A stretch of DNA of 64,000 nt from Shimia sp039969785 (GCF_039969785.1 NZ_JBDVNC010000020.1:1-64000); one strand, 5' to 3'; positions 35,763 to 44,519 are shown, counted from the first letter of the stretch. Made by a program: numbers and translations. The notes: generated by a model not told the origin, from the sequence alone.

Positions 35763-35862
35763 CCGGCACTGTTATGCCGGGCGCCGCGGTTGCGCCTCCT
35801 CAGCCCCAAAAGTCGGGGAGGCGCATGCCAGGCCGGTCACTGCGGACGGGTTTTGCCCATCC
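35763..35862 (+). ncRNA. Three successive stem-loops upstream of tdk
   Basis: The 369-bp gap between the divergent HTH-like gene and tdk holds a row of hairpins. H1 is CCGGCA/TGCCGG (35763-35780). H2 is GCGCCTCC/GGAGGCGC (35792-35824). H3 is GGA-GGG/CCC-TCC (35844-35862, one mismatch). They could be an untranslated leader structure or a small RNA. The rest of the gap shows no gene. Confidence 0.4.
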
Positions 35863-36004
35863 CCATGAGGTCACTGCCTCTTTGAACCGGTTTCGCACAG
35901 GACTGGCTGAGGGAAGGGGAGCGGAAAAAGACGCTCCCCGCCGCGTGTGTGTCAACGCAATTCGCCCCTTGCACCACCAGCGCACACCGGATTATCACCC
36001 AGAC

Positions 36005-36631
36005 ATGGCCAAGCTGTACTTTCACTATTCAACCATGAATGCCGGTAAATCGACCGTCCTTTTGCAGGCATCGCACAACTATCGCGAAAGGGGAATGCAG
36101 ACTTATCTGCTGACCGCTCGATTCGATAACCGCGCTGGGGATAGTAAGATTGCGTCCCGCATCGGTATTTCCTGTCAGGCCGATACGTTCGATGCACAAT
36201 CCGACCTGTTTGCTCAGATTCAAACGCGCATTACACAAGATCCCGTCGCGTGTGTCTTTATCGACGAGGCACAATTCCTGAGCGAAGATCAGGTCTGGCA
36301 ACTGGCGCGGGCGGTGGATGATCTGGATGTGCCGATCATGTGTTATGGGCTGCGCGTGGACTTTTTGGGCAAGCTGTTCCCAGGCTCGGCCGCTTTGCTG
36401 GCACTTTCAGATGAAATGCGCGAAGTGCGCACAATCTGCCACTGCGGAAAAAAGGCCACAATGGTTGTGCGACAGGACGCGTCAGGAAATACCCTGCAAG
36501 AAGGCGCTCAAGTCCAGATTGGCGGCAACGAATCCTATGTGTCGCTGTGCCGTCGCCACTGGCGCGAAGCGATGGAAGACCCGGCGACTTCGACTGCCAC
36601 AAAAGACATCTCCTCCGCCAGGGCGGGTTAA
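36005..36631 (+). CDS. tdk: Thymidine kinase
   Basis: A 208-residue type II thymidine kinase, which phosphorylates thymidine in the salvage pathway. The P-loop is STMNAGKST (about 9-17), Walker B-type FIDEAQF near 82, and the zinc site is made by CHC and CRRHW. The frame is open upstream to 35753, but the family match begins at ATG 36005. No good ribosome site precedes this ATG, so the true start or a leaderless mRNA is worth checking. Confidence 0.94.
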   Translation: MAKLYFHYSTMNAGKSTVLLQASHNYRERGMQTYLLTARFDNRAGDSKIASRIGISCQADTFDAQSDLFAQIQTRITQDPVACVFIDEAQFLSEDQVWQLARAVDDLDVPIMCYGLRVDFLGKLFPGSAALLALSDEMREVRTICHCGKKATMVVRQDASGNTLQEGAQVQIGGNESYVSLCRRHWREAMEDPATSTATKDISSARAG

Positions 36632-36731
36632 AACACTTCAGGATTTTACGACCAGATGCGCGGATGGGCGGCTTGCCCCTCGGCAGACCGCTTTCTATAA
36701 GCAGACCAGTCGCCTCTCTGGGAGCCCGGTC

Positions 36732-37688
36732 ATGACTTTCCGCCAAAAACACCTTCTCGGGATAGAGCATCTGCACCCCGACGAGATCACAACCCTGCTT
36801 GATCTCGCCGACCAGTATGTCGATCTGAACCGGCGCGACGTCAAACATTCGGACGCGCTGACCGGACTGACTCAGATCAACATGTTCTTTGAAAACTCGA
36901 CCCGCACCCAGGCCAGCTTTGAGCTGGCAGGCAAACGGCTGGGCGCGGATGTGATGAACATGGCGATGCAGGCCAGTTCCATCAAAAAGGGCGAAACCCT
37001 GATTGATACCGCCATGACTCTGAACGCGATGCACCCCGACCTTCTGGTCGTGCGCCATCCGCATTCCGGCGCTGTTGATTTGTTGTCGCAAAAGGTGAAT
37101 TGCGCCGTTCTGAATGCGGGCGACGGGCGTCACGAACACCCGACTCAGGCATTGCTGGACGCGCTGACCATCCGCCGTTCCAAAGGACGCCTGCACCGCC
37201 TGAACATTGCGATTTGCGGCGATGTCGCCCATTCGCGTGTGGCGCGCTCGAACCTGATCCTGCTGGGTAAAATGGAAAACCGGATCCGTCTGGTTGGCCC
37301 GCCCACGCTGGTGCCTTCCAGTTTTGCCGAATTCGGCGCTGAGATTTATGAAGATATGGAAGAAGGTCTGCGGGATGTGGATGTGGTGATGATGCTGCGC
37401 CTTCAGAAAGAACGCATGGATGGCGGCTTTATTCCTTCTGAGCGCGAATATTATCACCGCTACGGGCTGGATGCTGCAAAGCTGAAAGTGGCCAAGCCGG
37501 ATGCCATCGTGATGCATCCCGGCCCGATGAACCGTGGCGTCGAGATCGACGGCGAGATTGCCGACGACATCAACCGCTCGGTCATTCAGGAACAGGTTGA
37601 AATGGGCGTCGCTGTGCGCATGGCCGCCATGGACCTGCTGGCGCGAAACCTCAAATCCGCACGCGCGGCCCATTCGATAGAGGTTTAA
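36732..37688 (+). CDS. pyrB: Aspartate carbamoyltransferase catalytic subunit
   Basis: A 318-residue enzyme for the first committed step of pyrimidine synthesis. The carbamoyl-phosphate site FENSTRTQ (about 55-62), HPTQALLD and the late PGPMNRGVEI are intact. GGAG lies before ATG 36732. It heads a run of eight or more + strand genes that overlap or nearly touch, up to plsY and beyond. No regulatory pyrI is present; a PyrC'-like homologue is encoded 2.2 kb downstream in the same operon. Confidence 0.97.
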   Translation: MTFRQKHLLGIEHLHPDEITTLLDLADQYVDLNRRDVKHSDALTGLTQINMFFENSTRTQASFELAGKRLGADVMNMAMQASSIKKGETLIDTAMTLNAMHPDLLVVRHPHSGAVDLLSQKVNCAVLNAGDGRHEHPTQALLDALTIRRSKGRLHRLNIAICGDVAHSRVARSNLILLGKMENRIRLVGPPTLVPSSFAEFGAEIYEDMEEGLRDVDVVMMLRLQKERMDGGFIPSEREYYHRYGLDAAKLKVAKPDAIVMHPGPMNRGVEIDGEIADDINRSVIQEQVEMGVAVRMAAMDLLARNLKSARAAHSIEV

Positions 37689-37689
37689 G

Positions 37690-37791
37690 ATGGAAGATCC
37701 CAAAGATCCACGCGCCTCTGGCATGGTCGCCATGGTTGCCCTGATCGTGATGTTTGCGCTTGTGGGGCTGATGATCTGGATTGGCGGATGA
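37690..37791 (+). CDS. 33-residue single-pass membrane peptide
   Basis: A very short ORF: an acidic/basic head MEDPKDPRASG, then one hydrophobic helix (MVAMVALIVMFALVGLMIW) and IGG. AGAGG lies six bases upstream, one base separates it from the pyrB stop, and it overlaps the next gene by ATGA. That packing matches the rest of the operon and supports real translation. No function is known. Confidence 0.65.
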   Translation: MEDPKDPRASGMVAMVALIVMFALVGLMIWIGG

Positions 37792-38351
37792 CAGCTCTTG
37801 CAGTTGGCGAAAACGAAATTGGGGTGATCCGCGTCTTCGCGCTGGACTTGCCCGAACGCGATCTGCGCAAACTGACCAATCCGGGCAAAACCGATCCAAA
37901 CCCACAGGCCACCGTGGCCATGCTGGTCGGGCTCGACTGGTTACAGGACGGCGGTTTTGAAATCTTTGACCCGGAAGTGCTGGGCGATCTGGGCCTGTCT
38001 GGGTATCTGCGCGACGGCGGCGGCGTTGCCGCGGCTGCCCTGACAAAAGACCAAACCCGCCTTGATGCGGTTCAGGGCCCGGTCCTGATCCTTTATTCAA
38101 GGGCGTTCAGCGGTCAGGCCTGTACACTCAAACCTGCGCCATGCCTGTCCCATATCGGCACCTATGCCGAAGACACGCCCCCGGTGCATTTTGAAAAGCT
38201 GACCAGCGACGCCTCAGTTGGAGTGGCAACAGGCGCGCCTGGTTCCGACCCGACCAAACCCAACCCTCATCTGACCCTGTTAATGGCCATTCTGGTATTG
38301 CCACTACTCGCAATAATCTTAGGTGCCATTTACCTTATGGTGATCCGATGA
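37788..38351 (+). CDS. Tail-anchored protein of unknown function
   Basis: A 187-residue protein with a soluble N-terminal part (residues 1-160) rich in acidic turns. It contains the string VQGPVLILYSRAFSG and ends in a single C-terminal membrane helix (LLMAILVLPLLAIILGAIYLMVI). It overlaps its neighbours at both ends (ATGA). No catalytic motif is recognised. Its position between pyrB and the PH-like genes is typical of Rhodobacteraceae pyr operons as far as I recall. Confidence 0.7.
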   Translation: MTALAVGENEIGVIRVFALDLPERDLRKLTNPGKTDPNPQATVAMLVGLDWLQDGGFEIFDPEVLGDLGLSGYLRDGGGVAAAALTKDQTRLDAVQGPVLILYSRAFSGQACTLKPAPCLSHIGTYAEDTPPVHFEKLTSDASVGVATGAPGSDPTKPNPHLTLLMAILVLPLLAIILGAIYLMVIR

Positions 38352-38872
38352 AGCCCGTAGCCCAGTCAGAATTCTCTGCAGAACCGCCCTTTGTCGACCT
38401 GCGCCCTGACGAATCCGTTTTGGCAACATGGCGACCGCAGTTGCGCTACTTCCTCTACAAAGCGGCGTTTGTGTCCGGGCTGACTGCGCTGTGTCTGGGG
38501 TCCTGGGCAGAGTTCAGTTTTCAAACGGCGGGGGTGTTGATCTGGCTGGCCTCTCTTGTGGTCTCTGCCCTGTTTTATGCGTTCATTTTTGATGACTTTC
38601 AGGAATGGCCCGCCCGGCGTGACGATGTCTGGGTCCTGACCAGTCAGCGCCTTGTGTACTTCAATCCATACGAACAGGAGTTTCCGACGGATATGCCGCT
38701 GGATCACATCCTCAAAGTACAGGTCTGGATGTTCTGGGGTGTACGCGTGCGTCTGATCCCGCGCGACCAGATCATGATGCAGTTTCTGCCGGACCGCGCC
38801 GGTGTTAAAGTCGCAATCAAAGACGCGCTCGCCAACCTGAAAAGCAGCCCGCAACCACAAGGACCCGTCTGA
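38348..38872 (+). CDS. Small membrane protein with PH-like domain (1 of 3)
   Basis: A 174-residue protein: two membrane helices (about 35-82) and a bacterial PH-like domain (about 90-165, VWVLTSQRLVYFNPYEQEFP, VRVRLIPRDQIMMQFLP). The RPDESVLATWRPQ opening is usual for bPH proteins. It overlaps the next gene by one base (TGATG). Function is unknown. Confidence 0.75.
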   Translation: MKPVAQSEFSAEPPFVDLRPDESVLATWRPQLRYFLYKAAFVSGLTALCLGSWAEFSFQTAGVLIWLASLVVSALFYAFIFDDFQEWPARRDDVWVLTSQRLVYFNPYEQEFPTDMPLDHILKVQVWMFWGVRVRLIPRDQIMMQFLPDRAGVKVAIKDALANLKSSPQPQGPV

Positions 38873-39312
38873 TGAGCCAATCCATGACCCCGGATACGCC
38901 GCTGGCCGAAGGTGAAGAAGTGCTGCACAGCCTGCGGGCTGATCGTGCTACATATGTGCGAACCAACGCATGGCTGGCTGCATTTGCGATGGGGGCGGGT
39001 ATGCTCATCCTGTGGATGCTGGACAATCCTTACGTCTGGACAGGCGCCATTGGCGGTTTGGCTGCCGTGACCGTGCGTGCGTTCTACATGATGTCCGAAG
39101 AGCTCTCGGTCCGCTGGGATATAACCAACCAACGGGTACTTGGCCCGATGCAGCGCGCCATTCGTCTGGGCGAGATCAGGACGCTTAAGACAATGGGCTC
39201 GGTTGTTCAGATCGTGACACAATCTGGCGACAAACACCTGATCAAATATCAGGCCTCTCCCAAAGACACGGTTTCCCTCATCCGCCGCGCCAAAGACACA
39301 GGTGCAGCATGA
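38872..39312 (+). CDS. Small membrane protein with PH-like domain (2 of 3)
   Basis: A 146-residue relative of its neighbour: EGEEVLHSLRADRATYVRTN, two membrane helices (about 33-72), then WDITNQRVLGPMQRAIRLGEI, the strand-turn-strand of a bPH domain. It is translationally coupled at both ends. Probably works in a complex with the other two. Confidence 0.75.
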   Translation: MSQSMTPDTPLAEGEEVLHSLRADRATYVRTNAWLAAFAMGAGMLILWMLDNPYVWTGAIGGLAAVTVRAFYMMSEELSVRWDITNQRVLGPMQRAIRLGEIRTLKTMGSVVQIVTQSGDKHLIKYQASPKDTVSLIRRAKDTGAA

Positions 39313-39857
39313 AAGACGGCTGGGAAGGTCTCTTGGATCCGGACGAAAAAATCCAGTGGCAGGGTCGCCCGGACGGAGCCTTTACTTTTAACTGGGATCA
39401 CGGCATCCCGTTTATCTTCGGCCTGTTCTTTGCCGGGTTCGCGCTGTTCTGGATGATCATGGCTGCGCAGGGCAGCGGCGGGTTCTGGATGTTCGGCCTG
39501 TTACATTTTTTGGTCGGTCTCGGCATCGCACTGGGCCCGGTCTTCTGGCCAACTTGGCAGCGACGTCACACCTGGTACACCCTGACAAACAAGCGCGCCT
39601 TTATTGCCAGCGACCTGCCTCTCAAAAACAAACGGCTTGACAGCTATCCCATCACAGCCGGAACGGTTTTTTCATTCTACGATGAACCCCTCGCCACCAT
39701 TCACTTCGCCGAAACCTCCAAGCGCACGAAAAAAGGCACCCATACGGTTAAAATCGGCTTTGAACGCATTCCCGAAGGACGCAAAGTGCTCAGCTTGATG
39801 CGTGACATTCAGGACAAAGCCCGGCAAAAGCAGCACGACGTAAAGAGAGAGCCTTGA
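39309..39857 (+). CDS. Small membrane protein with PH-like domain (3 of 3)
   Basis: A 182-residue protein: DPDEKIQWQGRPDG opening, two membrane helices (about 30-85), then TWYTLTNKRAFIASDLPLKNKRLDSYPI and a basic C-terminus. The layout is as in the two preceding genes. The stop overlaps the start of the dihydroorotase-like gene by one base. Confidence 0.75.
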   Translation: MKDGWEGLLDPDEKIQWQGRPDGAFTFNWDHGIPFIFGLFFAGFALFWMIMAAQGSGGFWMFGLLHFLVGLGIALGPVFWPTWQRRHTWYTLTNKRAFIASDLPLKNKRLDSYPITAGTVFSFYDEPLATIHFAETSKRTKKGTHTVKIGFERIPEGRKVLSLMRDIQDKARQKQHDVKREP

Positions 39858-41131
39858 TGACCACGCTTTTCACCAATGCCCGCCTGATCGACCCTGAAAC
39901 CGGTACCGATGCCCCCGGCTGGTTGCTGGTGGAAAACGACATGATTGCCGCCTCTGGTTCAGGCGACGCACCCGACGCATTTGAAACGGTCGACTGCCAC
40001 GGCAAATGCCTCGCCCCCGGCATTGTCGACATTGGCGTCAAGGTTTGCGAACCCGGAGAACGCCACAAGGAAAGCTACAAGACCGCTGGTCTTGCCGCTG
40101 CGGCAGGTGGTGTGACCACAATCGTCACCCGCCCCGATACACTTCCGGCAACAGACACCCCCGAGGCGCTGGAGTTTGTAGAACGTCGCGCCAATCAGGC
40201 CGCTCCGGTCAACGTATTGCCGATGGCTGCCCTGACCAAAGCCCGCGCTGGCAAAGAAATGACAGAATTTGGCTTTCTCATGGATGCCGGGGCAATTGCG
40301 TTTACCGATTGCGACCATGTTGTCACCAACACCAAAGTGCTCAGCCGTGCCATGACCTATGCGCGCTCGCTTGGCGCGCTGGTGATTGCGCATCCTCAGG
40401 AACCTGTTCTGTCGGCGGGCACCGCCGCAACGTCAGGCAAATTTGCCGGATTGCGCGGGCTTCCGGCCGTGTCCCCTATGGCGGAACGCATGGGACTGGA
40501 CCGCGACATTGCGCTGGTCGAAATGACAGGTGTGAAATACCACGCCGACCAGATCACCACCGCTCGCGCCCTGCCCGCCCTGGAGCGGGCCAAGAAAAAT
40601 GGTTTTGACATTACCGCAGGCACATCGATCCACCATCTCACGCTGAATGAACTGGACGTTGCCGATTATCGCACCTTTTTCAAGATCAAGCCCCCTCTGC
40701 GCTCGGAAGACGATCGGCTGGCTGTGATCGACGCGGTCAAAACCGGTCTGATCGATACCATTTCGTCGATGCACACACCGCAAGACGAAGAATCCAAACG
40801 CCTGCCCTTTGAAGAGGCCGCCTCGGGCGCTGTGGCTCTGGAAACCTTGCTACCGGCCGCCATGCGGCTCTATCACGGTGGCTATCTGACATTGCCTGAA
40901 CTGTGGCGCGCGATGGCTCTGAACCCCGCCAACCGGCTTGGGCTTGCATCCGGGCGGATCGCTCATGGCGCACCGGCGGATCTGGTGCTGTTTGACCCTG
41001 ATGCTCCATTTGTGCTCGACCGTTTCAAGCTTCTGTCCAAATCCAAAAACACCCCGTTTGACGGACAAAGGATGCAAGGTAAGGTGCTGGCGACCTATGT
41101 TAGAGGCAAACCTGTATACCGGAGAGACTGA
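39857..41131 (+). CDS. pyrC: Dihydroorotase homologue lacking metal ligands (PyrC'-like)
   Basis: A 424-residue amidohydrolase-fold protein of the type I dihydroorotase family. Where active enzymes have the metal site DxHxHxREPG, this one reads VDIGVKVCEPG (residues 57-67), with neither His and no Arg. The late catalytic Asp (usually in a DHAPH string) is replaced in SSMHTPQ near 303-308. Other family features remain: AAAAGGVTTIV, a His in IAHPQEP, and AGTSIHHL. It is therefore probably inactive, like the PyrC' partner of aspartate carbamoyltransferase in Pseudomonas. An active pyrC should exist elsewhere. Confidence 0.85.
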   Translation: MTTLFTNARLIDPETGTDAPGWLLVENDMIAASGSGDAPDAFETVDCHGKCLAPGIVDIGVKVCEPGERHKESYKTAGLAAAAGGVTTIVTRPDTLPATDTPEALEFVERRANQAAPVNVLPMAALTKARAGKEMTEFGFLMDAGAIAFTDCDHVVTNTKVLSRAMTYARSLGALVIAHPQEPVLSAGTAATSGKFAGLRGLPAVSPMAERMGLDRDIALVEMTGVKYHADQITTARALPALERAKKNGFDITAGTSIHHLTLNELDVADYRTFFKIKPPLRSEDDRLAVIDAVKTGLIDTISSMHTPQDEESKRLPFEEAASGAVALETLLPAAMRLYHGGYLTLPELWRAMALNPANRLGLASGRIAHGAPADLVLFDPDAPFVLDRFKLLSKSKNTPFDGQRMQGKVLATYVRGKPVYRRD

Positions 41132-41739
41132 TGCCCTCGCTGATCGATCACAGCCTGTTCACGCTCCTGCTCTGGGGAGCGGTTGGGTATCTGTTGGGAT
41201 CCGTCCCGTTTGGTATGATCATCAGCAGCGCCATGGGCCTGGGCAATCTGCGCAATATCGGGTCCGGGAATATTGGCGCGACCAACGTGCTGCGCACCGG
41301 GTCCAAAGGCGCTGCCGCTGCTACCCTGCTTCTGGATGGCGGCAAAGGCGCGGTGGCTGTCCTGCTCGCGCGTGCTGTTGCCGGTGACGGGGCTGCGCAA
41401 TTGGCTGGCCTTATGGCTTTTCTGGGCCATTGTTATCCGGTGTGGCTGGGCTTCAAGGGTGGCAAAGGCGTGGCCACTTTCCTTGGTATCATGCTGGCGC
41501 TGGCCTGGCCGGTTGGCCTTGCCTGTTGCCTGACTTGGCTCGCCACGGCGTTCACGTCTCGTATCTCTTCCCTCTCGGCGTTGGTTGCCGCCGCCGCATC
41601 GACCTTCTGGATGGTTGTGCTTGGCCATTCCTACGGGTTTCTTTTGGGGGTGTTGCTTACCTTGATTGTTTTCTGGCGCCATCGCGAAAATATTCGCCGG
41701 TTGCGCGCCGGTACCGAGCCATCCATAGGACAGAAATAG
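41131..41739 (+). CDS. plsY: Acyl-phosphate:glycerol-3-phosphate acyltransferase PlsY
   Basis: A 202-residue inner-membrane enzyme that makes lysophosphatidic acid from acyl phosphate. The three family loops are clear: GSVPFGMIIS, NIGSGNIGATNVLRTG and GHCYPVWLGFKGGKGVAT. Five or so membrane helices. ATG 41131 overlaps the preceding TGA. In this operon it is coupled to the pyrimidine genes. Confidence 0.97.
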   Translation: MPSLIDHSLFTLLLWGAVGYLLGSVPFGMIISSAMGLGNLRNIGSGNIGATNVLRTGSKGAAAATLLLDGGKGAVAVLLARAVAGDGAAQLAGLMAFLGHCYPVWLGFKGGKGVATFLGIMLALAWPVGLACCLTWLATAFTSRISSLSALVAAAASTFWMVVLGHSYGFLLGVLLTLIVFWRHRENIRRLRAGTEPSIGQK

Positions 41740-41742
41740 CAA

Positions 41743-42600
41743 ATGAGCCCTCACCGCCTTGCCTTGTTTTCTCCTTGGTTTGGACGGTGGCCCGAATGGA
41801 TTAATCTGCATCTGGAAAGCTGCCGGAGGAATCCGAAAGTGACATGGTTCGTGCCGACAGATCAGGAACCACCCAAAAACCAGCCGCCAAATGTTCGGTT
41901 TTTGCCGATGACGATGGCACAGTTTGTCGCGCGCGCCGAACAGACCACCGGACATCACCTGACGCCGGAAAACGCCTACAAGCTGTGCGACTATCGCCCC
42001 TTGCTGGGCGAGATGTTTTTCGATGACATCACTGACTTCACCCATTTCGGGTATGCCGACAATGATGTGATCTTTGGCCAGCTCGATTGTGAACTGTCTC
42101 AAAACCGACTGGAGACATATGACATCATCTCGGGCCATGGTGACATGCAGGCCGGCCACCTGAGCGTTCTTAAAAATACATCCCGGATACGCAGTGCATG
42201 GCGCAGAACACCAAAGTGGAAGTCCAAAGTCCTGCCGCCCAGCCACTTTGCCTTTGACGAAGGCCGGTTTGGGCGCCACCTCAACCCGTATAAATGGCAC
42301 CCTCCCTGGCGACGTTACAAGGTGCTCTGGCACGAGATGCACTCAATGCCGGACCGCGCCCCTGTGTGGCTGGACGGCGGTCCGAACCCCACTGAGTTTC
42401 ATTGGAAAAATGGCATCCTGACCGAGCCACGTTGCGCAAAACCGCAATATGCCTATTTGCATTTCATGTTGTGGCGTGACCGACGGCATCGACATGGTAC
42501 GCCTGCCCCGTGGGAAGCTCTTTTATCTGTCATGAAAATCGCCTGGCGCGACGCCGCAGAAAAAGGGTTCGTGATTTCGCACAACGGCTTTACACTCTGA
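41743..42600 (+). CDS. DUF6625-type glycosyltransferase-like protein
   Basis: A 285-residue cytoplasmic protein. ALFSPWFGRWPEWINLHLES opens a GT-A-like fold. YKLCDYRPLLGEMF and the acidic YADNDVIFGQL (about 107-117) resemble the DXD region of sugar-nucleotide glycosyltransferases. I assign it to the DUF6625 family by memory of these motifs; activity is inferred only. It starts 3 bp after plsY. Confidence 0.7.
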   Translation: MSPHRLALFSPWFGRWPEWINLHLESCRRNPKVTWFVPTDQEPPKNQPPNVRFLPMTMAQFVARAEQTTGHHLTPENAYKLCDYRPLLGEMFFDDITDFTHFGYADNDVIFGQLDCELSQNRLETYDIISGHGDMQAGHLSVLKNTSRIRSAWRRTPKWKSKVLPPSHFAFDEGRFGRHLNPYKWHPPWRRYKVLWHEMHSMPDRAPVWLDGGPNPTEFHWKNGILTEPRCAKPQYAYLHFMLWRDRRHRHGTPAPWEALLSVMKIAWRDAAEKGFVISHNGFTL

Positions 42601-42618
42601 CCAACAAGGTAGGTCGGC

Positions 42619-43095
42619 ATGCAAACGCCCCCATCGACAGGCCCGCATAACTCCACCGCACGGCGCAGCCTGCGCGCGCGTCTTGGTTTGCCTGTGTCTG
42701 TACGTGTCGGCCTGCCCATCGCCTATAGTGCGGCCCTTCTTCTGGCCCCTTTCGCGGTTGCAGCACTTGGGTTCTGGGCGATGCTGATCCCTGTGTTTGC
42801 CATCTGGTTCGGCGCCATACCTTACCTGTGCCTTGCCGGGCCGTTTTTTGCGTTGGCCCTGACTCGCTACGAACCGGACCCGTTTACCTTTGCCCTGATC
42901 GCCCTGTTTCTGAACGTCGCCTCCCCACTACCATTTGCGCTGTTACTGCTCAGTCTTGGATACCCGCTTGACTGGAGCATAATTGCGCCGCTGTGGCAGT
43001 TTGGCTTCTATATAGCGCCGTTCTGGGGTGGTGCTTTTGCCATTCTGTACCGCGGCTTGCGCCACTTGCTGACGGCGCCAACTGACAGCGTCTGA
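42619..43095 (+). CDS. Integral membrane protein of unknown function
   Basis: A 158-residue protein with a basic N-terminus (residues 1-30) and about four membrane helices (YSAALLLAPFAVAALGFWAML, PYLCLAGPFFALAL, ALIALFLNVASPLPFALLLL, FGFYIAPFWGGAFAILY). No known motif. It is last in the pyrB operon, 18 bp after the DUF6625 gene. AAGGTAGG lies before the start. Confidence 0.65.
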   Translation: MQTPPSTGPHNSTARRSLRARLGLPVSVRVGLPIAYSAALLLAPFAVAALGFWAMLIPVFAIWFGAIPYLCLAGPFFALALTRYEPDPFTFALIALFLNVASPLPFALLLLSLGYPLDWSIIAPLWQFGFYIAPFWGGAFAILYRGLRHLLTAPTDSV

Positions 43096-43270
43096 TTGCG
43101 CGTATCTGCACAACACCTCTGCGTCCAAACACAAACACATCATGTTGTTTTGAATGTGAACAATGGCCCCTCCACATCTGAAACAGGCCAGCGCAATATC
43201 GCCCGGCTGATCTTATAAACCCAAGCGTTGCGGAAATTTTCGCCGCATCACCAGATCAAGGACCAAACAC

Positions 43271-43744
43271 ATGAACTATGTAAAATCACTAATCACCGGC
43301 GCAGCTCTGGCCGCCACCCTGACAACCTCGGCTTTGGCCGCAGGCGTGGACGTGAATGCCACCCCAACCGGTCTTGCCCTGCAAGGGTATGACCCGGTCG
43401 CGTACTTCACTGAAAGCGCGCCGACCAAAGGTAACTGGCAAATCACGTCCTCTCATGACGACGCGACCTATCGCTTCGCCAACAAAGCCAACAAAGCCGC
43501 GTTTGACGCTGACCCGGACGCTTATCTACCCCAATACGGTGGCTACTGTGCCTTTGCCACCGCGATGGGATTCAAAGCTGACGGTGATCCAACCGTGTGG
43601 AAAATCGTAGAGGGCGAATTGTTCCTGAACCTCGCCCCCGAAGTTCAGGTACGCTGGGAAACTGACATTCCGGGCTTTATTGTCAAAGCAGACGCACAAT
43701 GGGTCGATATCGAAGACAAAGACCCCGCGATCTTGCAAAACTAA
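43271..43744 (+). CDS. Secreted YHS-domain protein
   Basis: A 157-residue periplasmic protein with a signal peptide (1-23, cut after ALAA). A YHS domain covers about residues 30-100: GLALQGYDPVAYFTESAP, ATYRFANKANKAAFDADPDA and YLPQYGGYCAFATAMG. YHS domains are often metal-linked. It is monocistronic with a strong terminator. Confidence 0.85.
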   Translation: MNYVKSLITGAALAATLTTSALAAGVDVNATPTGLALQGYDPVAYFTESAPTKGNWQITSSHDDATYRFANKANKAAFDADPDAYLPQYGGYCAFATAMGFKADGDPTVWKIVEGELFLNLAPEVQVRWETDIPGFIVKADAQWVDIEDKDPAILQN

Positions 43745-43790
43745 GTATCAAGGAGCCTGCCCCCAGCGGTCAGTACAACAGAAAAAATTG

Positions 43791-43824
43791 CGATCCGCCA
43801 ATCCATTGGCGGGTCGTTTTTTTT
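43791..43824 (+). terminator. Strong Rho-independent terminator after YHS gene
   Basis: CGATCCGCCAAT, loop CC, ATTGGCGGGTCG, then eight T: 12 base pairs with one G-T pair. Confidence 0.92.
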
Positions 43825-43994
43825 GTAGATATTAGGTGGTGGCAGACCAATCCAAACGCATCTCGGATGGGCAGTTGATATCGGGACTGATCTATAAGTA
43901 GCAAACAGAGGTGCGCTTTGTTATCGACAGGCGTTACAACCACGCTCTTCCTTTCATAATCGAGTTTCCCCTGACATCACCAGTGTGCGAGCTA

Positions 43995-44519
43995 TTACTG
44001 CGACTTGCGGTGGGCGAGTGCCGTAAACCAGTCCGCCACGGCCAGAACCAAAGCAGCAAAAAGCAACATACTCAAGACCGATGCTACTGGCCAAAGGGCC
44101 TGTAATTTGGGTGCCTCACCCTGGTTAACCTGAGCGATCAACTTCTGCAGGATCAGCAAGAGCGCGAACACCATCGACACCCCCAATAGTCGATTGCGCA
44201 GGGCAACAAAATCAACGCGGCCGCGTCCGTCCTCGGGTTCGGCGTCAGGCGCAAGGCCAGGCAGGAATATTTGATATCCTGTGTGCAACAATAAAAGAAC
44301 CGCCTGAGCCGCGACCAACACCAGACCTAACGACAGAATGGGGATGAGCGTATCGACTGCATTCATCTGGAATAGCTCTGGCAATCCGTTGAAAAAATCG
44401 CGGACAAACTGTACCAACAAAACAATGAGCATCAGAGCCAAACCAAGATACATTGGTGCGAGCAGCCAGCGTGTCGCGGCAATCCCATGATGCACCGTTT
44501 TTTCAAATTCTCCGCTCAT
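43995..44519 (-). CDS. yqhA: YqhA/UPF0114-family membrane protein
   Basis: A 174-residue protein with four membrane helices. ATRWLLAPMYLGLALMLIVL and LFQMNAVDTLIPILSLGLVL match the UPF0114 pattern, and TGYQIFLPGL follows. Function is unknown. GAGGACAGT precedes ATG 44519; an ATG at 44543 is also in frame. It lies 91 bp after the FAH-family gene, same strand. Confidence 0.8.
   Translation of the reverse strand: MSGEFEKTVHHGIAATRWLLAPMYLGLALMLIVLLVQFVRDFFNGLPELFQMNAVDTLIPILSLGLVLVAAQAVLLLLHTGYQIFLPGLAPDAEPEDGRGRVDFVALRNRLLGVSMVFALLLILQKLIAQVNQGEAPKLQALWPVASVLSMLLFAALVLAVADWFTALAHRKSQ

Noticed and set aside
35753..36004. N-terminal extension of thymidine kinase
   Set aside because: The added 84 residues lack family similarity and coincide with the hairpin row; the kinase begins at 36005.
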